Assembly: GCA_937921865.1 (NCBI GenBank)
Contig: CAKZWF010000064.1
Span: 1-64,000, forward strand
From: an uncultured Pseudomonadales bacterium
Lineage (GTDB): Bacteria; Pseudomonadota; Gammaproteobacteria; Pseudomonadales; Azotimanducaceae
DNA: 64,000 nt
Reading direction: 5' to 3'
Both the position numbers and the translations under genes were made by a program. Below, piece after piece: positions 26,859 through 37,206 of this stretch. A model generated the notes under the pieces. It saw only the letters and a program-made list of their open reading frames with translations, was not told the origin of the DNA and searched no databases. Position 1 is the stretch's first letter; every line of letters begins with the position of its first letter.

Positions 26859-28475
26859 CTATTGTTTGACGATTGCTGTTGCGCGGGTGTCCTCAACAGT
26901 TTTCGAGGGCCAGTTCCAGATCACTAGAGTGGCCAACACAACCGTCGCCAGAACTGCCAGCCGACGCCGTCTTGAGCGACTCTGACTGTGCAGCTGTGCC
27001 TGCAGACGAGCCAGTTCGCGCTGCTGTCGGCTGACGCTGCGCTGCAGAATTTTCATCTTCACGCTCACATCTAGCAGCGCTGAAGGCAAGCGGGGCAGCA
27101 CTTCCATAAGTTCCGGCGCATGTTCGGCAAATTCCCGCAGCGTTGCTGCTGGGCCCACCTGCTGGAGCATCCATTGTTCCATGAAGGGTTTGGCGGTTTC
27201 CCACAGGTCCAGCTGTGGGTAAAGCTCCCGACCCAGACCTTCGATATAGAGCAGAGTTTTCTGCAGCAGCACCAGCTGAGGCTGAATTTCCAGATTGAAG
27301 TCGCGGGCGGTCTGAAACAGCGTTACCAGGAACTGTCCAAAAGAAATTTCGTTTAGGGGTTTGGCAAAAATCGGCTCACAGACTTCTTTAATCACCCGCT
27401 CGAACGCAGCGGTGTCGGTGTCTTCAGGCACCCAGCCCGATTCCAGATGCAGGCGGGCGACCTGGCCGTAGTCCTGATTGAAGAAGGCCAGCAGATTCCG
27501 CGCCAGGTAGTCCTGATCGTCTTTTTCCAGAGAACCGATAATCGCGCAGTCGATGGCGATCCAGGATGGATTCTCCGGATCCGTGACGTCGACAAAAATA
27601 TTTCCCGGGTGCATGTCCGCGTGGAAAAAATTATCGACGAATACCTGGGTAAAGAAGGTTTCCACACCGCGCTCGGCGAGCAGTTTCAGATTGGTGCCGC
27701 GGCGTTTGAGTTCATCGATATCGGATATCGGCACGCCGAAGATGCGCTCCAGCACCAGCACCCGCTGCGTGCACAACTCGTGGTAAACCCGGGGCACATA
27801 GAGCATCGGCGATTCGGCGAAATTCTGCCGCAGCTGTTCGGTGTTGGCCGCTTCCTTGCGCATATCCAGTTCGTCAAAGATGGTGGTTTCATAGTCGCCG
27901 ACCACCTCCGGCAGATGCAGTCGGGCCGCATCTTCGATGTTTCGAGTCAGCCACCCGGCAAGTGCGTTGAGCACATCGATGTCTTCACGGATTACTTCGG
28001 CGATGTCCGGCCGAACAATTTTGACCACCACCTGTGTACCTGAAGCCAGTTCAGCTGCGTGTACCTGGGCGACAGACGCTGAAGCCATTGGAATACTCGA
28101 AAATTCTGCGAAAACCGCATTCAGCGGTTGGCCGAGCGCTTCGCTCACGGTGTGTTCGGCAATGTCAGCCGCGAAGGGGGCGACGTCGTCCTGCAGACCG
28201 GCGAGTTCGTCAGCAATGTCCAGCGGAATCAGGTCTCGGCGAGTGGATAACAATTGACCGAACTTGACGAACACCGGACCCAGTTCCTGCAGTGCCATTC
28301 TCAGCCGCTGGCCGCGCGGCTGTGTGGGTTTGCCCCACAAAGCCAGTGGCGAAAATCTGAGCAGCCAGCGATAACGAACCGGCAGATAGGGTGCTACCAG
28401 AGTATCCAGGCGGTATCGGCAGGCGGTGCGGGAGATGCGCAGGAAACGGCGTACCGAACGACGGACCGAACTCAT
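26859..28475 (-). CDS. ubiB: ubiquinone biosynthesis regulatory kinase-like protein UbiB
   Basis: UbiB is an atypical ADCK/ABC1 kinase-like ATPase required for ubiquinone synthesis. The 538-residue protein has the family motif VFVKFGQLLSTRRDLIP near residues 89-105 and the Ala-rich loop ASASVAQVHAAEL replacing the glycine loop. ADMHPGNIFV and WIAIDCAIIG lie in the catalytic region. A C-terminal hydrophobic anchor is at about 511-527. The start overlaps the ubiJ stop by four bases. Confidence 0.96.
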   Translation of the reverse strand: MSSVRRSVRRFLRISRTACRYRLDTLVAPYLPVRYRWLLRFSPLALWGKPTQPRGQRLRMALQELGPVFVKFGQLLSTRRDLIPLDIADELAGLQDDVAPFAADIAEHTVSEALGQPLNAVFAEFSSIPMASASVAQVHAAELASGTQVVVKIVRPDIAEVIREDIDVLNALAGWLTRNIEDAARLHLPEVVGDYETTIFDELDMRKEAANTEQLRQNFAESPMLYVPRVYHELCTQRVLVLERIFGVPISDIDELKRRGTNLKLLAERGVETFFTQVFVDNFFHADMHPGNIFVDVTDPENPSWIAIDCAIIGSLEKDDQDYLARNLLAFFNQDYGQVARLHLESGWVPEDTDTAAFERVIKEVCEPIFAKPLNEISFGQFLVTLFQTARDFNLEIQPQLVLLQKTLLYIEGLGRELYPQLDLWETAKPFMEQWMLQQVGPAATLREFAEHAPELMEVLPRLPSALLDVSVKMKILQRSVSRQQRELARLQAQLHSQSRSRRRRLAVLATVVLATLVIWNWPSKTVEDTRATAIVKQ

Positions 28476-29092
28476 GATTGACCGTCGGCGGGGGAGTCTG
28501 CAGCAGCTTCCAGCAATTTGGTCCTGGCCTGCAGACGATCCACTTTCAGGCTCAGGCTCTCGAGGGATTCGATGGCTTCGCCGAGCTGACGCTCACCTGT
28601 GTAATGTTGTTTAGCAGTCGCTTCCGCGGCGCCCTGGGCTGCCTGCAGTGCTGATCGCGCCGCAGCGCCGGCAGCTTCTGCGAAGCTGAACAGTCTGGTT
28701 GCGGTTTCTTCGCCGATGATCCTGCCCAGGGGCTGGGCAAGATCCGGCTGGTAGCCGGTCAGCAGACCTGCGAGTTGTTCCAGCAGCAGTTCGTCGCCGC
28801 TGAACTCCAGGCCACGACCGTCTCCGCGGCTGAGCCAGCTGATCAGTGGTCCCAGACCGCCACGAACTATCGCATGGGCCTGACACTCGTCACAGGTGTC
28901 GATCTGCAGGCTGGCCTTGTCAATGCTCAGCAGCCAACGGACAGGCGTGCTGCTGCCCGGCATCTGGATGTCGAGTCTGACAGTGCGGCCCTCAAGTGCC
29001 TGCAGTCGAGGCTCGGTCAAAGGGTCCAGCTTCAACACTGCGTTACTCAGCGTTGCCAGTATTTCGGCACTGAGCGCCGGCGGCGTGGTCAC
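28472..29092 (-). CDS. ubiJ: ubiquinone biosynthesis accessory factor UbiJ
   Basis: The 206-residue protein has an SCP2-type lipid-binding domain in the first 110 residues (VRLDIQMPGSSTPVRWLLSI, AHAIVRGGLGPLISW, LEFSGDELLLEQLAGLL) and a C-terminal coiled-coil tail. UbiJ helps organise the late ubiquinone enzymes in a soluble complex that holds hydrophobic intermediates. It overlaps ubiE and ubiB by four bases each. Confidence 0.93.
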   Translation of the reverse strand: MTTPPALSAEILATLSNAVLKLDPLTEPRLQALEGRTVRLDIQMPGSSTPVRWLLSIDKASLQIDTCDECQAHAIVRGGLGPLISWLSRGDGRGLEFSGDELLLEQLAGLLTGYQPDLAQPLGRIIGEETATRLFSFAEAAGAAARSALQAAQGAAEATAKQHYTGERQLGEAIESLESLSLKVDRLQARTKLLEAAADSPADGQS

Positions 29093-29847
29093 GGTTTGAC
29101 GCCTCGATGGATTGCGGCAACGCCGCTGATCAGATTGTGATATCTGACCTGCTCATAGCCAGCATCTTCCATCATGATTTTGAGTGCCTTCTGATCCGGG
29201 TGAACCCGGATGGATTCCACCAGATATCGATAACTTTCGGAGTCTCTGGTCAGCAGTTTGCCCATGCCGGGCCAGAACGCCTGGAAAACCCGGTAGCCAG
29301 CATCAATGACGGGATTTTCCGGTTTGGAAAATTCCAGTACCAGCAGTACGCCGCCGGGTTTCAGAATCCGTTTCAGTTCGCCGAGAGCCCGGGTTTTGTT
29401 GGTGAAGTTGCGCAGGCCGAAACCGATACTCACACAGTCGAAGCTGTCATCCGGAAAAGGCAGGCTCTCGCCGTTGGCCTGGCAGAACTGGACCTGGGCA
29501 AAACCCCTGTTGAGCAGGCGCTCACGGCCGACGGCCATCATCTCGGCATTGATGTCGGTAAGCACGACGGTGCCTGTGGTTCCGACGACTTCTGCAAACA
29601 GGGCTGCCAGATCTCCGGTACCACCGGCCAGATCCAGCACCCTATCGCCGGTGCGAACCCCTGACATTTCTACCGTCATGCGCTTGAATAACCGGTGGCT
29701 GCCCAGCGACATTAGGTCGTTCATCATGTCGTAGCCGCTGGCGACCGAAGAAAACACTTCGCGTACCAGCTCGGTTTTCTCTTCCGGAGAGACTTTCTTG
29801 AATCCAAAATCGACGCGTTGCATCGCGACTTCTCGACTGTGCTGCAC
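29089..29847 (-). CDS. ubiE: ubiquinone/menaquinone C-methyltransferase UbiE
   Basis: UbiE methylates the quinone ring using S-adenosylmethionine. The 252-residue protein has the class I motif VLDLAGGTGDLA, SIGFGLRNFTNKTRAL and the family segment LEFSKPENPVIDAGYRVFQAFWPGMGKLL. An internal ATG (MQRVDFGFKK) eight codons downstream is an alternative start. It heads the ubiE-ubiJ-ubiB block. Confidence 0.96.
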   Translation of the reverse strand: MQHSREVAMQRVDFGFKKVSPEEKTELVREVFSSVASGYDMMNDLMSLGSHRLFKRMTVEMSGVRTGDRVLDLAGGTGDLAALFAEVVGTTGTVVLTDINAEMMAVGRERLLNRGFAQVQFCQANGESLPFPDDSFDCVSIGFGLRNFTNKTRALGELKRILKPGGVLLVLEFSKPENPVIDAGYRVFQAFWPGMGKLLTRDSESYRYLVESIRVHPDQKALKIMMEDAGYEQVRYHNLISGVAAIHRGVKP

Positions 29848-29877
29848 CAGCCGCTAGTTTACGCTTTTCGATCCAGG

Positions 29878-30264
29878 TTAGCTGTTGGAAGGTTTCCAGT
29901 GACCTACTGGAATTGTCGGCAGACGGGAGGCATTGGCGGTCTTCATTTCATCCAGGTAATCGGTGAAGAAACGCTCCTGGTCGCGGCCCAGTTCTTCGAG
30001 GAATTCCCAGGCAAACAGCCCGGAGTCATGGCCGTCGTCGAAAACGATCCGAATCGCATAGTTTCCGACCGGCTCGATAGCCTGAATGCCGATATGTTTT
30101 TTGCCGGTCTGCAGGCGCCGCTGGCCGCTGCCGTGTCCGCGGACTTCTGCCGAGGGCGAGTAAACACGCAGCAGTTCAGCCGGAATCTGATAGCTTGCGT
30201 CGCCGAAACCCACCTCCAGCGCTTTGGAGCGCTTGTGGTAGATGATTTTGCTGGGTGTGGTCAT
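29878..30264 (-). CDS. DUF971 domain-containing protein
   Basis: From the ATG at 30264 the protein has 128 residues. It shows the DUF971 pattern IIYHKRSKALEVGFGDASYQIPAELLRVYSPSAEV and YAIRIVFDDGHDSGLFAWEFL. DUF971 is related to the N-terminal domain of gamma-butyrobetaine hydroxylase and occurs next to hslU in many gammaproteobacteria. Its function is not established. It lies 16 bases after hslU and 30 bases before ubiE. Confidence 0.9.
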   Translation of the reverse strand: MTTPSKIIYHKRSKALEVGFGDASYQIPAELLRVYSPSAEVRGHGSGQRRLQTGKKHIGIQAIEPVGNYAIRIVFDDGHDSGLFAWEFLEELGRDQERFFTDYLDEMKTANASRLPTIPVGHWKPSNS

Positions 30265-30280
30265 TTCTGCGCGTGTCCGC

Positions 30281-31612
30281 TTACAGGATGTAGCGGGACA
30301 GGTCCTGGTCCTTGGCAAGTTCAGCCAGGTGCTCATCGACGTAGCTGGCGTCCACCGTGACGGCCGTGGTCTGGTCACCGGCGTGGTACGACACTTCTTC
30401 GAGCAGACGCTCCATAACGGTATGCAACCGGCGGGCACCAATGTTTTCGGTGCCTTCATTGACCTGCCAGGCCAGTTCGGCAATGCGGCTCAGACCATCT
30501 TCGCTGAAACTGATATCCACACCCTCGGTTGCCAGCAGCGCCTGATACTGTTCCGTCAGAGAGGCTCTGGGCTCGACCAGAATGCGCTTGAAGTCATCCG
30601 GGCTCAATGCCGCCAGTTCGACCCGAATGGGCAGTCGACCCTGGAGTTCGGGGATCAGATCGGAGGGTTTGGCCAGATGAAACGCCCCTGATGCAATAAA
30701 CAGGATGTGATCGGTGCGCACTGGCCCGTATTTCGTAGAGATTGTGCAACCTTCGATCAACGGCAACAGGTCCCGCTGAACGCCTTCCCTGGATACGTCG
30801 GCACCGACACCCTCACTGCGTTTGGCGACCTTGTCGAGTTCATCGAGAAAGACGATGCCCATCTGTTCGACGGCATCTATGGCTTTGGCTTTCAGCTCAT
30901 CTTCGTTGACCAGCCGGGCGGCTTCTTCCTCGCGGACTTTCTTCAGAGCATCTTTTACTTTCAGCCTGCTCGACTGTTTTTTCCCGCCGCCGAGATTGCT
31001 GAACATGTTCTGCAACTGGTTGGTAATCTCCTCCATGCCCGGGGGAGCCATGATTTCCACCCCAACCTGGGCGGCCGCAACTTCGATTTCGACTTCTTTG
31101 TCGTCCAGCTCGCCTTCGCGCAGTTTTTTGCGGAAGATCTGTCGGGTAGCGGAGCCTTCGCTGCCGCCGCTTTCCGTCGCTGTACCAGTGCTCCTCGGCT
31201 CCGGCAGCAGCGCATCGAGAATACGTTCTTCAGCCGCATCGTCAGCGTGGTGTTGAATCGCCGCTATCTGGATGTCGCGCTGCATTTTGATGGCGGCATC
31301 AGTTAGATCGCGGACGATAGATTCAACGTCCCGCCCGACGTAGCCGACTTCAGTGAATTTGGTGGCTTCAATCTTGATGAACGGCGCGCCGGCGAGTTTT
31401 GCAAGACGCCGGGCAATCTCGGTTTTACCAACCCCGGTAGGGCCGATCATCAGAATGTTCTTCGGGGTTATCTCGCTGCGCAGCTCTTCATCGAGCTGCA
31501 TGCGCCGCCAGCGGTTGCGTAACGCGATCGCTACAGCGCGCTTGGCGTCGTCCTGGCCAATGATGTGACGGTCCAGCTCGTGGACAATTTCTCGGGGCAT
31601 CATGTCGGTCAT
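30281..31612 (-). CDS. hslU: HslU ATPase subunit of the HslUV protease
   Basis: HslU is the AAA+ unfoldase that feeds substrates to HslV. The 443-residue protein has [22 protein letters not shown], Walker [17 protein letters not shown], Walker [11 protein letters not shown], a large I-domain insertion around residues 110-240 and the C-terminal LSRYIL tail that docks into HslV. It overlaps hslV by four bases. Confidence 0.97.
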   Translation of the reverse strand: MTDMMPREIVHELDRHIIGQDDAKRAVAIALRNRWRRMQLDEELRSEITPKNILMIGPTGVGKTEIARRLAKLAGAPFIKIEATKFTEVGYVGRDVESIVRDLTDAAIKMQRDIQIAAIQHHADDAAEERILDALLPEPRSTGTATESGGSEGSATRQIFRKKLREGELDDKEVEIEVAAAQVGVEIMAPPGMEEITNQLQNMFSNLGGGKKQSSRLKVKDALKKVREEEAARLVNEDELKAKAIDAVEQMGIVFLDELDKVAKRSEGVGADVSREGVQRDLLPLIEGCTISTKYGPVRTDHILFIASGAFHLAKPSDLIPELQGRLPIRVELAALSPDDFKRILVEPRASLTEQYQALLATEGVDISFSEDGLSRIAELAWQVNEGTENIGARRLHTVMERLLEEVSYHAGDQTTAVTVDASYVDEHLAELAKDQDLSRYIL

Positions 31613-32151
31613 GTCAGGTCCAGAACCTCAATGGTTCGCTGCTGGTTGGTGTACACACAGATATCCCCGGCGATGGCCAGGGCCTTCTCAACGCTGGTCG
31701 CGGCATCAAGGTCTGTGTTTTCTGCCAGGGCACGGGCGGCAGCCTGGGCATAGGGCCCCCCCGAGCCGATCGCCAGCACGCCGGATTCCGGTTCGATCAC
31801 ATCGCCGGTGCCGCTGATCAGCAGTGAGGCAGTGGCGTCTGCGACCAGGAGCATGGCTTCCAGACGCCGCAGGGCGCGATCTGATCGCCAGTCTTTGGCG
31901 AGCTCAACCGCTGCCCGGGTGAGATTGCCATGATATTTTTCCAGCGCGCCTTCGAAGCGCTCAAAAAGGGTGAAAGCGTCAGCGGTGCCACCAGCAAAGC
32001 CGGCCAGCACCTTGTCGCCGTAGAGGCGGCGTACTTTGCGGGCGTTGCCCTTCATGATGGTATCGCCAAGCGTTACCTGACCGTCACCGCCAATGGCGAC
32101 CTGGGCGTCCCCGCGGACGCAGACAATGGTGGTGCCGTGAAACTGCTCCAT
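31609..32151 (-). CDS. hslV: HslV peptidase subunit of the HslUV protease
   Basis: HslV is the proteasome-like threonine peptidase. The 180-residue protein begins [14 protein letters not shown]; removal of the short propeptide would expose the catalytic Thr. [26 protein letters not shown] and the [11 protein letters not shown] segment are typical. The gene precedes hslU in the usual order. Confidence 0.97.
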   Translation of the reverse strand: MEQFHGTTIVCVRGDAQVAIGGDGQVTLGDTIMKGNARKVRRLYGDKVLAGFAGGTADAFTLFERFEGALEKYHGNLTRAAVELAKDWRSDRALRRLEAMLLVADATASLLISGTGDVIEPESGVLAIGSGGPYAQAAARALAENTDLDAATSVEKALAIAGDICVYTNQQRTIEVLDLT

Positions 32152-32230
32152 GGAATTCCTGTGAATTAGACCTTCAGGTGATAGTGGGGGCGGTGGCTGT
32201 GGTTTTCAACGCAACCGGCGGTGCGGCCAA

Positions 32231-32830
32231 TCAACCCCTGTTAATCTGCATGGGTGACAGATTGTTTTCCCGCAGTGCGGTGACAGCCCGGTTGAAGTCT
32301 CGTTTGAGGTTAAAAGGTCCGACGGTGACCCGGTACCAACGCTGATCTTTCACAGTCATGACAGACACGCTGGCAGGGAGATCCTGCTTAGCAAGACTAT
32401 CCTGGAGATCGGCTGCCTGGGCAAACGATTTGAAAGATGCTGCCTGGAGCAGATAGGTCTTGTTCGGATCACCGTTGGGGCCTTCGAATTCCACCTCATA
32501 GGCTGACTGGTCGATCTCGACTTCACTCTCGCTGAGCATTGTGTCGAATTTGAATATCAGCTCCTGCTCGGCAGACTGCTCGGTGTTCCCGGTTGGTCGA
32601 GGTGATTGTTCGAACAGCTGCGCTACCTGGGGTAACAGCAGGACTGCGGCCCCACCCAGAATCAACCCGACAGAAAAACTCGGTGCATTGAAGATGATGC
32701 CGCTGACCGCCTGCTGGCGTTTGGCTGATCCTTTTGGGTCCTTGCGGGACCGGGTTTTTCTGGGCGCCGGCCGGCCTGCGGGCTTTTTGCGGGCGGTGGC
32801 GTTGGTTCGGGTGGCGTAGTCACGTTTCAT
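32231..32830 (-). CDS. SPOR domain-containing (FtsN-like) protein
   Basis: The 199-residue protein has a basic N-terminal cytoplasmic stretch, one membrane segment (about residues 52-70), a linker and a C-terminal SPOR domain (KTYLLQAASFKSFAQAADLQ, WYRVTVGPFNLKRDFNRAV). SPOR domains bind denuded peptidoglycan at the division septum. A bitopic FtsN-like division protein is inferred. In P. aeruginosa argS lies between priA and this gene; here it is missing. Confidence 0.88.
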   Translation of the reverse strand: MKRDYATRTNATARKKPAGRPAPRKTRSRKDPKGSAKRQQAVSGIIFNAPSFSVGLILGGAAVLLLPQVAQLFEQSPRPTGNTEQSAEQELIFKFDTMLSESEVEIDQSAYEVEFEGPNGDPNKTYLLQAASFKSFAQAADLQDSLAKQDLPASVSVMTVKDQRWYRVTVGPFNLKRDFNRAVTALRENNLSPMQINRG

Positions 32831-32933
32831 CGCGCAGATGATAAGGAACCTGGCTGACTATGCCACCCCTGAATAACCGGTTTTATGGTCGGTCCGTGCA
32901 GCCGCGAAAATCAGGCGTCAGGCGATTGTGGGC

Positions 32934-35111
32934 TCAGAAGGTATCGTAAGGATCTATATCGATGGCGAAACGCACATTGGCGGGGAGGGGTGGCAGCTTC
33001 TTCAGATTGCGGACACCGGCATGCAGAATCTGCCGATTTCTGGCGACAATCAGCAGCTGAAATCGCCACCGGTCAGCGATGCGTTCGATGATCGCCGGCG
33101 CCGGACCATAGACTTCCAGGCTATCCGGCAGCAGAGCTCGAGCCTGATTCAGCCACTGGTTTGCGACGCTTGCATTGCTGGACTCGCTGCGCAGCAGCGC
33201 AATGGGTCGAAACGGCGGCAGCTCCTGAGCCTGCCGCGCTTCCAGCTCGCGTGCCGCGAACCCTTCATAACCCTGCTCCAGCAGAGCCTTGAGCAGCGGA
33301 TTGTCCGGTTGATAGGTCTGGATATACACCTCGCCGCGCCGCTCTGCTCGACCCGCCCGGCCGGCGACCTGAATGATGAGCTGTGCCGTTCGCTCAGGGG
33401 CGCGAAAGTCAGGGCTGAGAAAACCGCTGTCAGCGTTCACCACAGCGACCAGCGTGACATTCGGAAAGTGGTGGCCCTTGGCGAGCATCTGAGTGCCGAT
33501 GAGAATTGCCGGATGGCCTTCATGAATGGCCTCAAGCTGGGCTTCCAGGCGAGCCCGGCTGCGGACGGTATCCCGATCGATGCGATAGACCGGCAGATCT
33601 GGAAAGTGCCTGCGCAGTGCTGCTTCAGCTCTCTGGGTGCCCTGGCCAACCGGGATCAGGCCAACTTTTCCGCATTCCGGACAGGATTCTGTCAGTGGGT
33701 CGCGGCGCCCGCAGTGATGGCAGATCAGCCCGGCGGGAGACCTGTGCATGGTCATTGGGCGATCGCACCCAGGACACAGGGCTCGCCAATTACATTGACC
33801 GCATAGCAGCGAGGGCGCAAAACCGCGTCGATTCAGAAATACCAGTACCTGGCCGCCGGCCTTTAAATGGCGACCGGTGACCCTCAACAGGTCGTCGGCC
33901 AGGCCACTGTCGAGTTTACGTCCGCGTAAATCAAGCAGATGGAACCCGGGCACTGCCGCTCCACCGGCCCGTTCGGTCAGCCTGAGCTGCTGGTAGCGCC
34001 CGGTGGCGGCATTGTGAAGGCTTTCGAACGATGGCGTTGCACTCCCCAGCAGCAGCGGAATTTTCAATTGCTGGGCTATTTTTACTGCGACATCTCGCGC
34101 CGAGTAGCGCAGCCCGTCCTGCTGCTTGAACGAAGCATCGTGTTCTTCATCGACAACGATCAGCCCGAGATCCGCAAACGGGGTCAGTACTGCTGACCGG
34201 GTGCCGATCAGGATCTGCAGTTCGCCTCGTGCAGCCCGCAGCCAGACCTGCAGTCTGGCGCGGTCGGTCATTGCTGAGTGGATCACAGCGGCACTGCCGA
34301 AGCGCTGTTCGAAGCGAGCGACGGTTTGTGGAGTCAGCGCGATTTCTGGAACTAGGACCAGTACCTGCCTGCCGTTACCAAGCACCTGTTCGATCAGGCG
34401 CAGATAGATCTCGGTCTTGCCGCTGCCGGTGATTCCGTTGAGGAGTGTTGGCGCGAACTGCTGGAGTCTGCTGACCAGTTCAACCAGAACATGCTGCTGT
34501 TCGCTGTTCAGTTCCAGGCGCTCGCCCGGTCGCTCCAGTGATGGGGGCTTACCATGGTGTGCTGTTCGGCGCACCAGGCCTTTGGCCTGGAGAGCTTTCA
34601 GGACTGTGCGCGCATACCCTTCAGAGCGCAGCAGTGAAGCGGAGGCCAGGCCACCCAGGGCAACCAGCCGTTGGTAGAGCACCTGCTGTTTAGGTGCCCG
34701 AGCAAGACTGGCAGTTTCGGCATCGACGTCGGTGCCGGTGAGTTGCCAGTGTTCTTCGGTGGTGGCTGGGAGCTTTTCAACGCTGCGCGCAGCACCCGGC
34801 AGCAGCGTCGCCAGCACTTCGCCAAGAGGATGTTGATAATAGTCAGCCAGCCAGTTCGCCAGCTCCCACAGGTGCTCACCAAAAAAATTCTCCTGATCGA
34901 TGACCCGCAGCAGCGGCTTGAGCTGCTTATGGGCATCCTCGGGATTGAGTGCCACACAGATACCGATTAAACGTCTCCCGGAGAAGGGCACCTGTACCCT
35001 GGCGCCAACGGCCGGGGTTGGTTCGGAAGCTGGAATCAGATAGTCAAACAATCGATCCAGGGGCACCGGCACCGCAACCCGGGCTACTCTTATGGGCGCT
35101 GGGTCGCTCAC
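32934..35111 (-). CDS. priA: primosomal replication protein N' / helicase PriA
   Basis: PriA restarts stalled replication forks. The 725-residue protein has an N-terminal DNA-binding domain (VARVAVPVPLDRLFDYLIP). Helicase motifs include Walker A GITGSGKTEIYLRL and DEEH in VVDEEHDASFKQ. A zinc-binding Cys cluster (CGQCNWRALCPGC, CHHCGRRDPLTESCPECG) and GTQMLAKGHHFPNVTL also match the family. It starts 24 bases from the divergent rpmE promoter. Confidence 0.97.
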   Translation of the reverse strand: MSDPAPIRVARVAVPVPLDRLFDYLIPASEPTPAVGARVQVPFSGRRLIGICVALNPEDAHKQLKPLLRVIDQENFFGEHLWELANWLADYYQHPLGEVLATLLPGAARSVEKLPATTEEHWQLTGTDVDAETASLARAPKQQVLYQRLVALGGLASASLLRSEGYARTVLKALQAKGLVRRTAHHGKPPSLERPGERLELNSEQQHVLVELVSRLQQFAPTLLNGITGSGKTEIYLRLIEQVLGNGRQVLVLVPEIALTPQTVARFEQRFGSAAVIHSAMTDRARLQVWLRAARGELQILIGTRSAVLTPFADLGLIVVDEEHDASFKQQDGLRYSARDVAVKIAQQLKIPLLLGSATPSFESLHNAATGRYQQLRLTERAGGAAVPGFHLLDLRGRKLDSGLADDLLRVTGRHLKAGGQVLVFLNRRGFAPSLLCGQCNWRALCPGCDRPMTMHRSPAGLICHHCGRRDPLTESCPECGKVGLIPVGQGTQRAEAALRRHFPDLPVYRIDRDTVRSRARLEAQLEAIHEGHPAILIGTQMLAKGHHFPNVTLVAVVNADSGFLSPDFRAPERTAQLIIQVAGRAGRAERRGEVYIQTYQPDNPLLKALLEQGYEGFAARELEARQAQELPPFRPIALLRSESSNASVANQWLNQARALLPDSLEVYGPAPAIIERIADRWRFQLLIVARNRQILHAGVRNLKKLPPLPANVRFAIDIDPYDTF

Positions 35112-35134
35112 CGGCGGTGCAGCCGAACAGTCAG

Positions 35135-35163
35135 TTGATATCCGGCTGTCTTGTGACTAGAAT
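35135..35163 (+). promoter_or_regulatory. predicted sigma-70 promoter of rpmE
   Basis: TTGATA (35135-35140) and TAGAAT (35158-35163) are separated by exactly 17 bases, close to the consensus -35 and -10. The -10 lies about 70 bases before the rpmE start. Confidence 0.75.
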
Positions 35164-35234
35164 GCGCGGCCTTCGAATCCTGACCAGACGGCGTGACGGC
35201 GACCGGCCGAAGCGCAAAATTAGGCGAAAAAATC

Positions 35235-35450
35235 ATGAAAGCAGACATTCATCCAGAGTATCGCGAGATCAAGGCAACCTGTAGCTGCGGGAATGTCGTT
35301 GAGACCCGCTCAACGCTTGGTGAGGATATTCACCTCGACGTCTGCTCCGCCTGCCATCCGTTCTATACCGGTAAGCAGAAAGTTCTCGATGCCGGTGGTC
35401 GGGTAGAGCGGTTCCGCAAGCGTTTCGGCAATCGCGCTGCCAGCAAGTAA
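35235..35450 (+). CDS. rpmE: 50S ribosomal protein L31, zinc-binding type
   Basis: The 71-residue protein has the four zinc-binding cysteines at positions 16, 18, 37 and 40 (CSC and CSAC), followed by [20 protein letters not shown]. This is the zinc-containing form replaced by a Cys-free paralogue under zinc limitation in some bacteria. The ATG at 35235 gives the family length. Confidence 0.98.
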   Translation: MKADIHPEYREIKATCSCGNVVETRSTLGEDIHLDVCSACHPFYTGKQKVLDAGGRVERFRKRFGNRAASK

Positions 35451-35790
35451 ACCAGAACTGGCGCGAGTTGCGTATCCCGGAGCCACCATTGCCGGCTCCC
35501 CGGTGACATTCTCACCTGATTCAATGCACACGGCGGGTTAACGCCCGCCGCCTGTACCCGGTGACTTTCATGGTTGCCGCTGTCATTTCCCTTCAGTCTC
35601 TATTCATCTGAACCCCTGTACAGTTCGCGGTCTAAACTTTGGCGAATCTGGCATTATCATGAGCCGGGGATGGCGCAGCGAAAACTGCGAATCTATTGCG
35701 GCGAATCTATAGCAGTGAAGATCGTGCTGCTCAGATAAGGCAGAGCAGAAACTTAAGACGAGAAGCATCAAAGAAGTAGAGACACAGCCG
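35451..35790. other. rpmE-M48 protease spacer with a terminator-like hairpin
   Basis: A GC-rich hairpin CGGCGGG-TTAACG-CCCGCCG lies at 35531-35550, about 80 bases after rpmE, but it has no T-run. The rest contains no gene on either strand. It should include the promoter of the M48 protease gene, for which I see no clear consensus. Confidence 0.5.
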
Positions 35791-37206
35791 ATGGACGTGC
35801 GTAAACCCATGAAGCTTATCAATACCCTGTTGAGCCTGCTGCTGCTGGCCAGCCTCAGCGGCGTCAGTAACGCAGCTGGTCCGGGAGCCAAGTTCTATCA
35901 GGAACTGCTGGAACAGGATGGTCTGTATCCTGACGAAGCCTGGCAGGCCTATATCAATGAGATCGGCCAGCGGCTGCTGGCGGTCACGCCTGATGCAAAA
36001 GACGAGTATCACTTCTATCTGCTGGACAGTACGTCGGTCAACGCGATGGCGTTTCCGGATGCCTATATCTTCGTCAATCGCGGGCTGATCGCGTACCTGC
36101 GCTCCGAGGACGAGTTGGCGGCTGTTATCGGCCATGAAATCGGCCACGTGGTAGGCGCTCACGCCAAACGCAGCAATACCACGGCAAGAATAGGCAACAT
36201 TGCCGGTTTCATAGGCTCCATTCTGACCGGCACCGGGGCAATTGCTGACCTGTCCAATAGCGCCACCTCCACTCTGGTGACGGGCTATCGACGCGAATTT
36301 GAACTCGAAGCGGATGAACTCGGTGGCGAATACCTGGCCAAAGCCGGATACAACCCGCTGGCAATCATCGATACGATCCACGTGCTCAAAGACCACTCGC
36401 TGTTTTCTAAAAATGTCCTGAAGCAGCCGACGGTTTATCACGGATTGTTTTCGACCCACCCGAAAAACGATAAACGTCTCTACGAAGCAGTGCAGAAATC
36501 TCAGCATCTGTTCCCCGAAGAGCTGCAGGAGCCTGTCGGGGACTTCTGGAGCATGGTTGACGGACTGGTCTATGGTTCGGAAGCAACCGCCGGACTGATC
36601 AAGGGCACTACCTACTACCACGGCAGTTTGCGTGTGGTGGTTGCGTTCCCGAGCGATTGGGACGTGGTTAATAGAACCACAGAAGTGGTGGGCCGACCCA
36701 TCACCGGTGCCAGCGATGCATCGATTGCGGTGGCTCGCTCAGCGCCGCCTGAAGCTGCCCAGAGTCCCGAAGAGTACCTGCGCTTCACCCTGAAGCGGGA
36801 TGATCTTGAGAACGGCGAAGCAATTGAAGTGAATGGATTCACAGGTTATACCGCAGATATAGCAACGACGGACAATGCCGTTGCCGCTCGAAAAATCGCC
36901 GTAGTGTTCAAAGATGCCAATGCCTATGTATTTACTGGCGAACTGCAGGTGCCTGGTGATCTGAAGGCGTTTGAGCAGACCTGGTCCGAAACTGTGGGTT
37001 CGTTCCGTGCGATGACGGCTGATGACCTTAAGGTCGCCAGCAGTCAGCGTATTGCTGTGTTGGTTGCGCAACCGTCTGATACCTTTGCCAGTCTGGCTCG
37101 CAAGTCTTCACTGAAAAGATATCCTGAAGAAACCCTGCGCGTACTCAATGGCATGCACCCGGTCGGGGAGCCTCGCGCCGGCGACTACATCAAGATTGTT
37201 CAGTAG
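35791..37206 (+). CDS. M48 family metalloprotease (BepA/LoiP-like)
   Basis: The 471-residue protein has a signal peptide (about residues 7-29) and a zinc metallopeptidase domain with HEIGH at 115-119. A further ligand Glu lies in EFELEADELGGEYLAKAG. The C-terminal half is not TPR-like but mixed alpha/beta, and ends in a short LysM-like segment (LVAQPSDTFASLARK onward to AGDYIKIVQ). Periplasmic M48 proteases assist outer-membrane protein quality control; this role is inferred. The TAG stop begins the tandem repeat array. Confidence 0.9.
   Translation: MDVRKPMKLINTLLSLLLLASLSGVSNAAGPGAKFYQELLEQDGLYPDEAWQAYINEIGQRLLAVTPDAKDEYHFYLLDSTSVNAMAFPDAYIFVNRGLIAYLRSEDELAAVIGHEIGHVVGAHAKRSNTTARIGNIAGFIGSILTGTGAIADLSNSATSTLVTGYRREFELEADELGGEYLAKAGYNPLAIIDTIHVLKDHSLFSKNVLKQPTVYHGLFSTHPKNDKRLYEAVQKSQHLFPEELQEPVGDFWSMVDGLVYGSEATAGLIKGTTYYHGSLRVVVAFPSDWDVVNRTTEVVGRPITGASDASIAVARSAPPEAAQSPEEYLRFTLKRDDLENGEAIEVNGFTGYTADIATTDNAVAARKIAVVFKDANAYVFTGELQVPGDLKAFEQTWSETVGSFRAMTADDLKVASSQRIAVLVAQPSDTFASLARKSSLKRYPEETLRVLNGMHPVGEPRAGDYIKIVQ

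Noticed and set aside
35731-36621. 296-codon minus-strand open frame
   Set aside because: It lies opposite the M48 protease gene, whose HEIGH motif and signal peptide confirm the plus strand.
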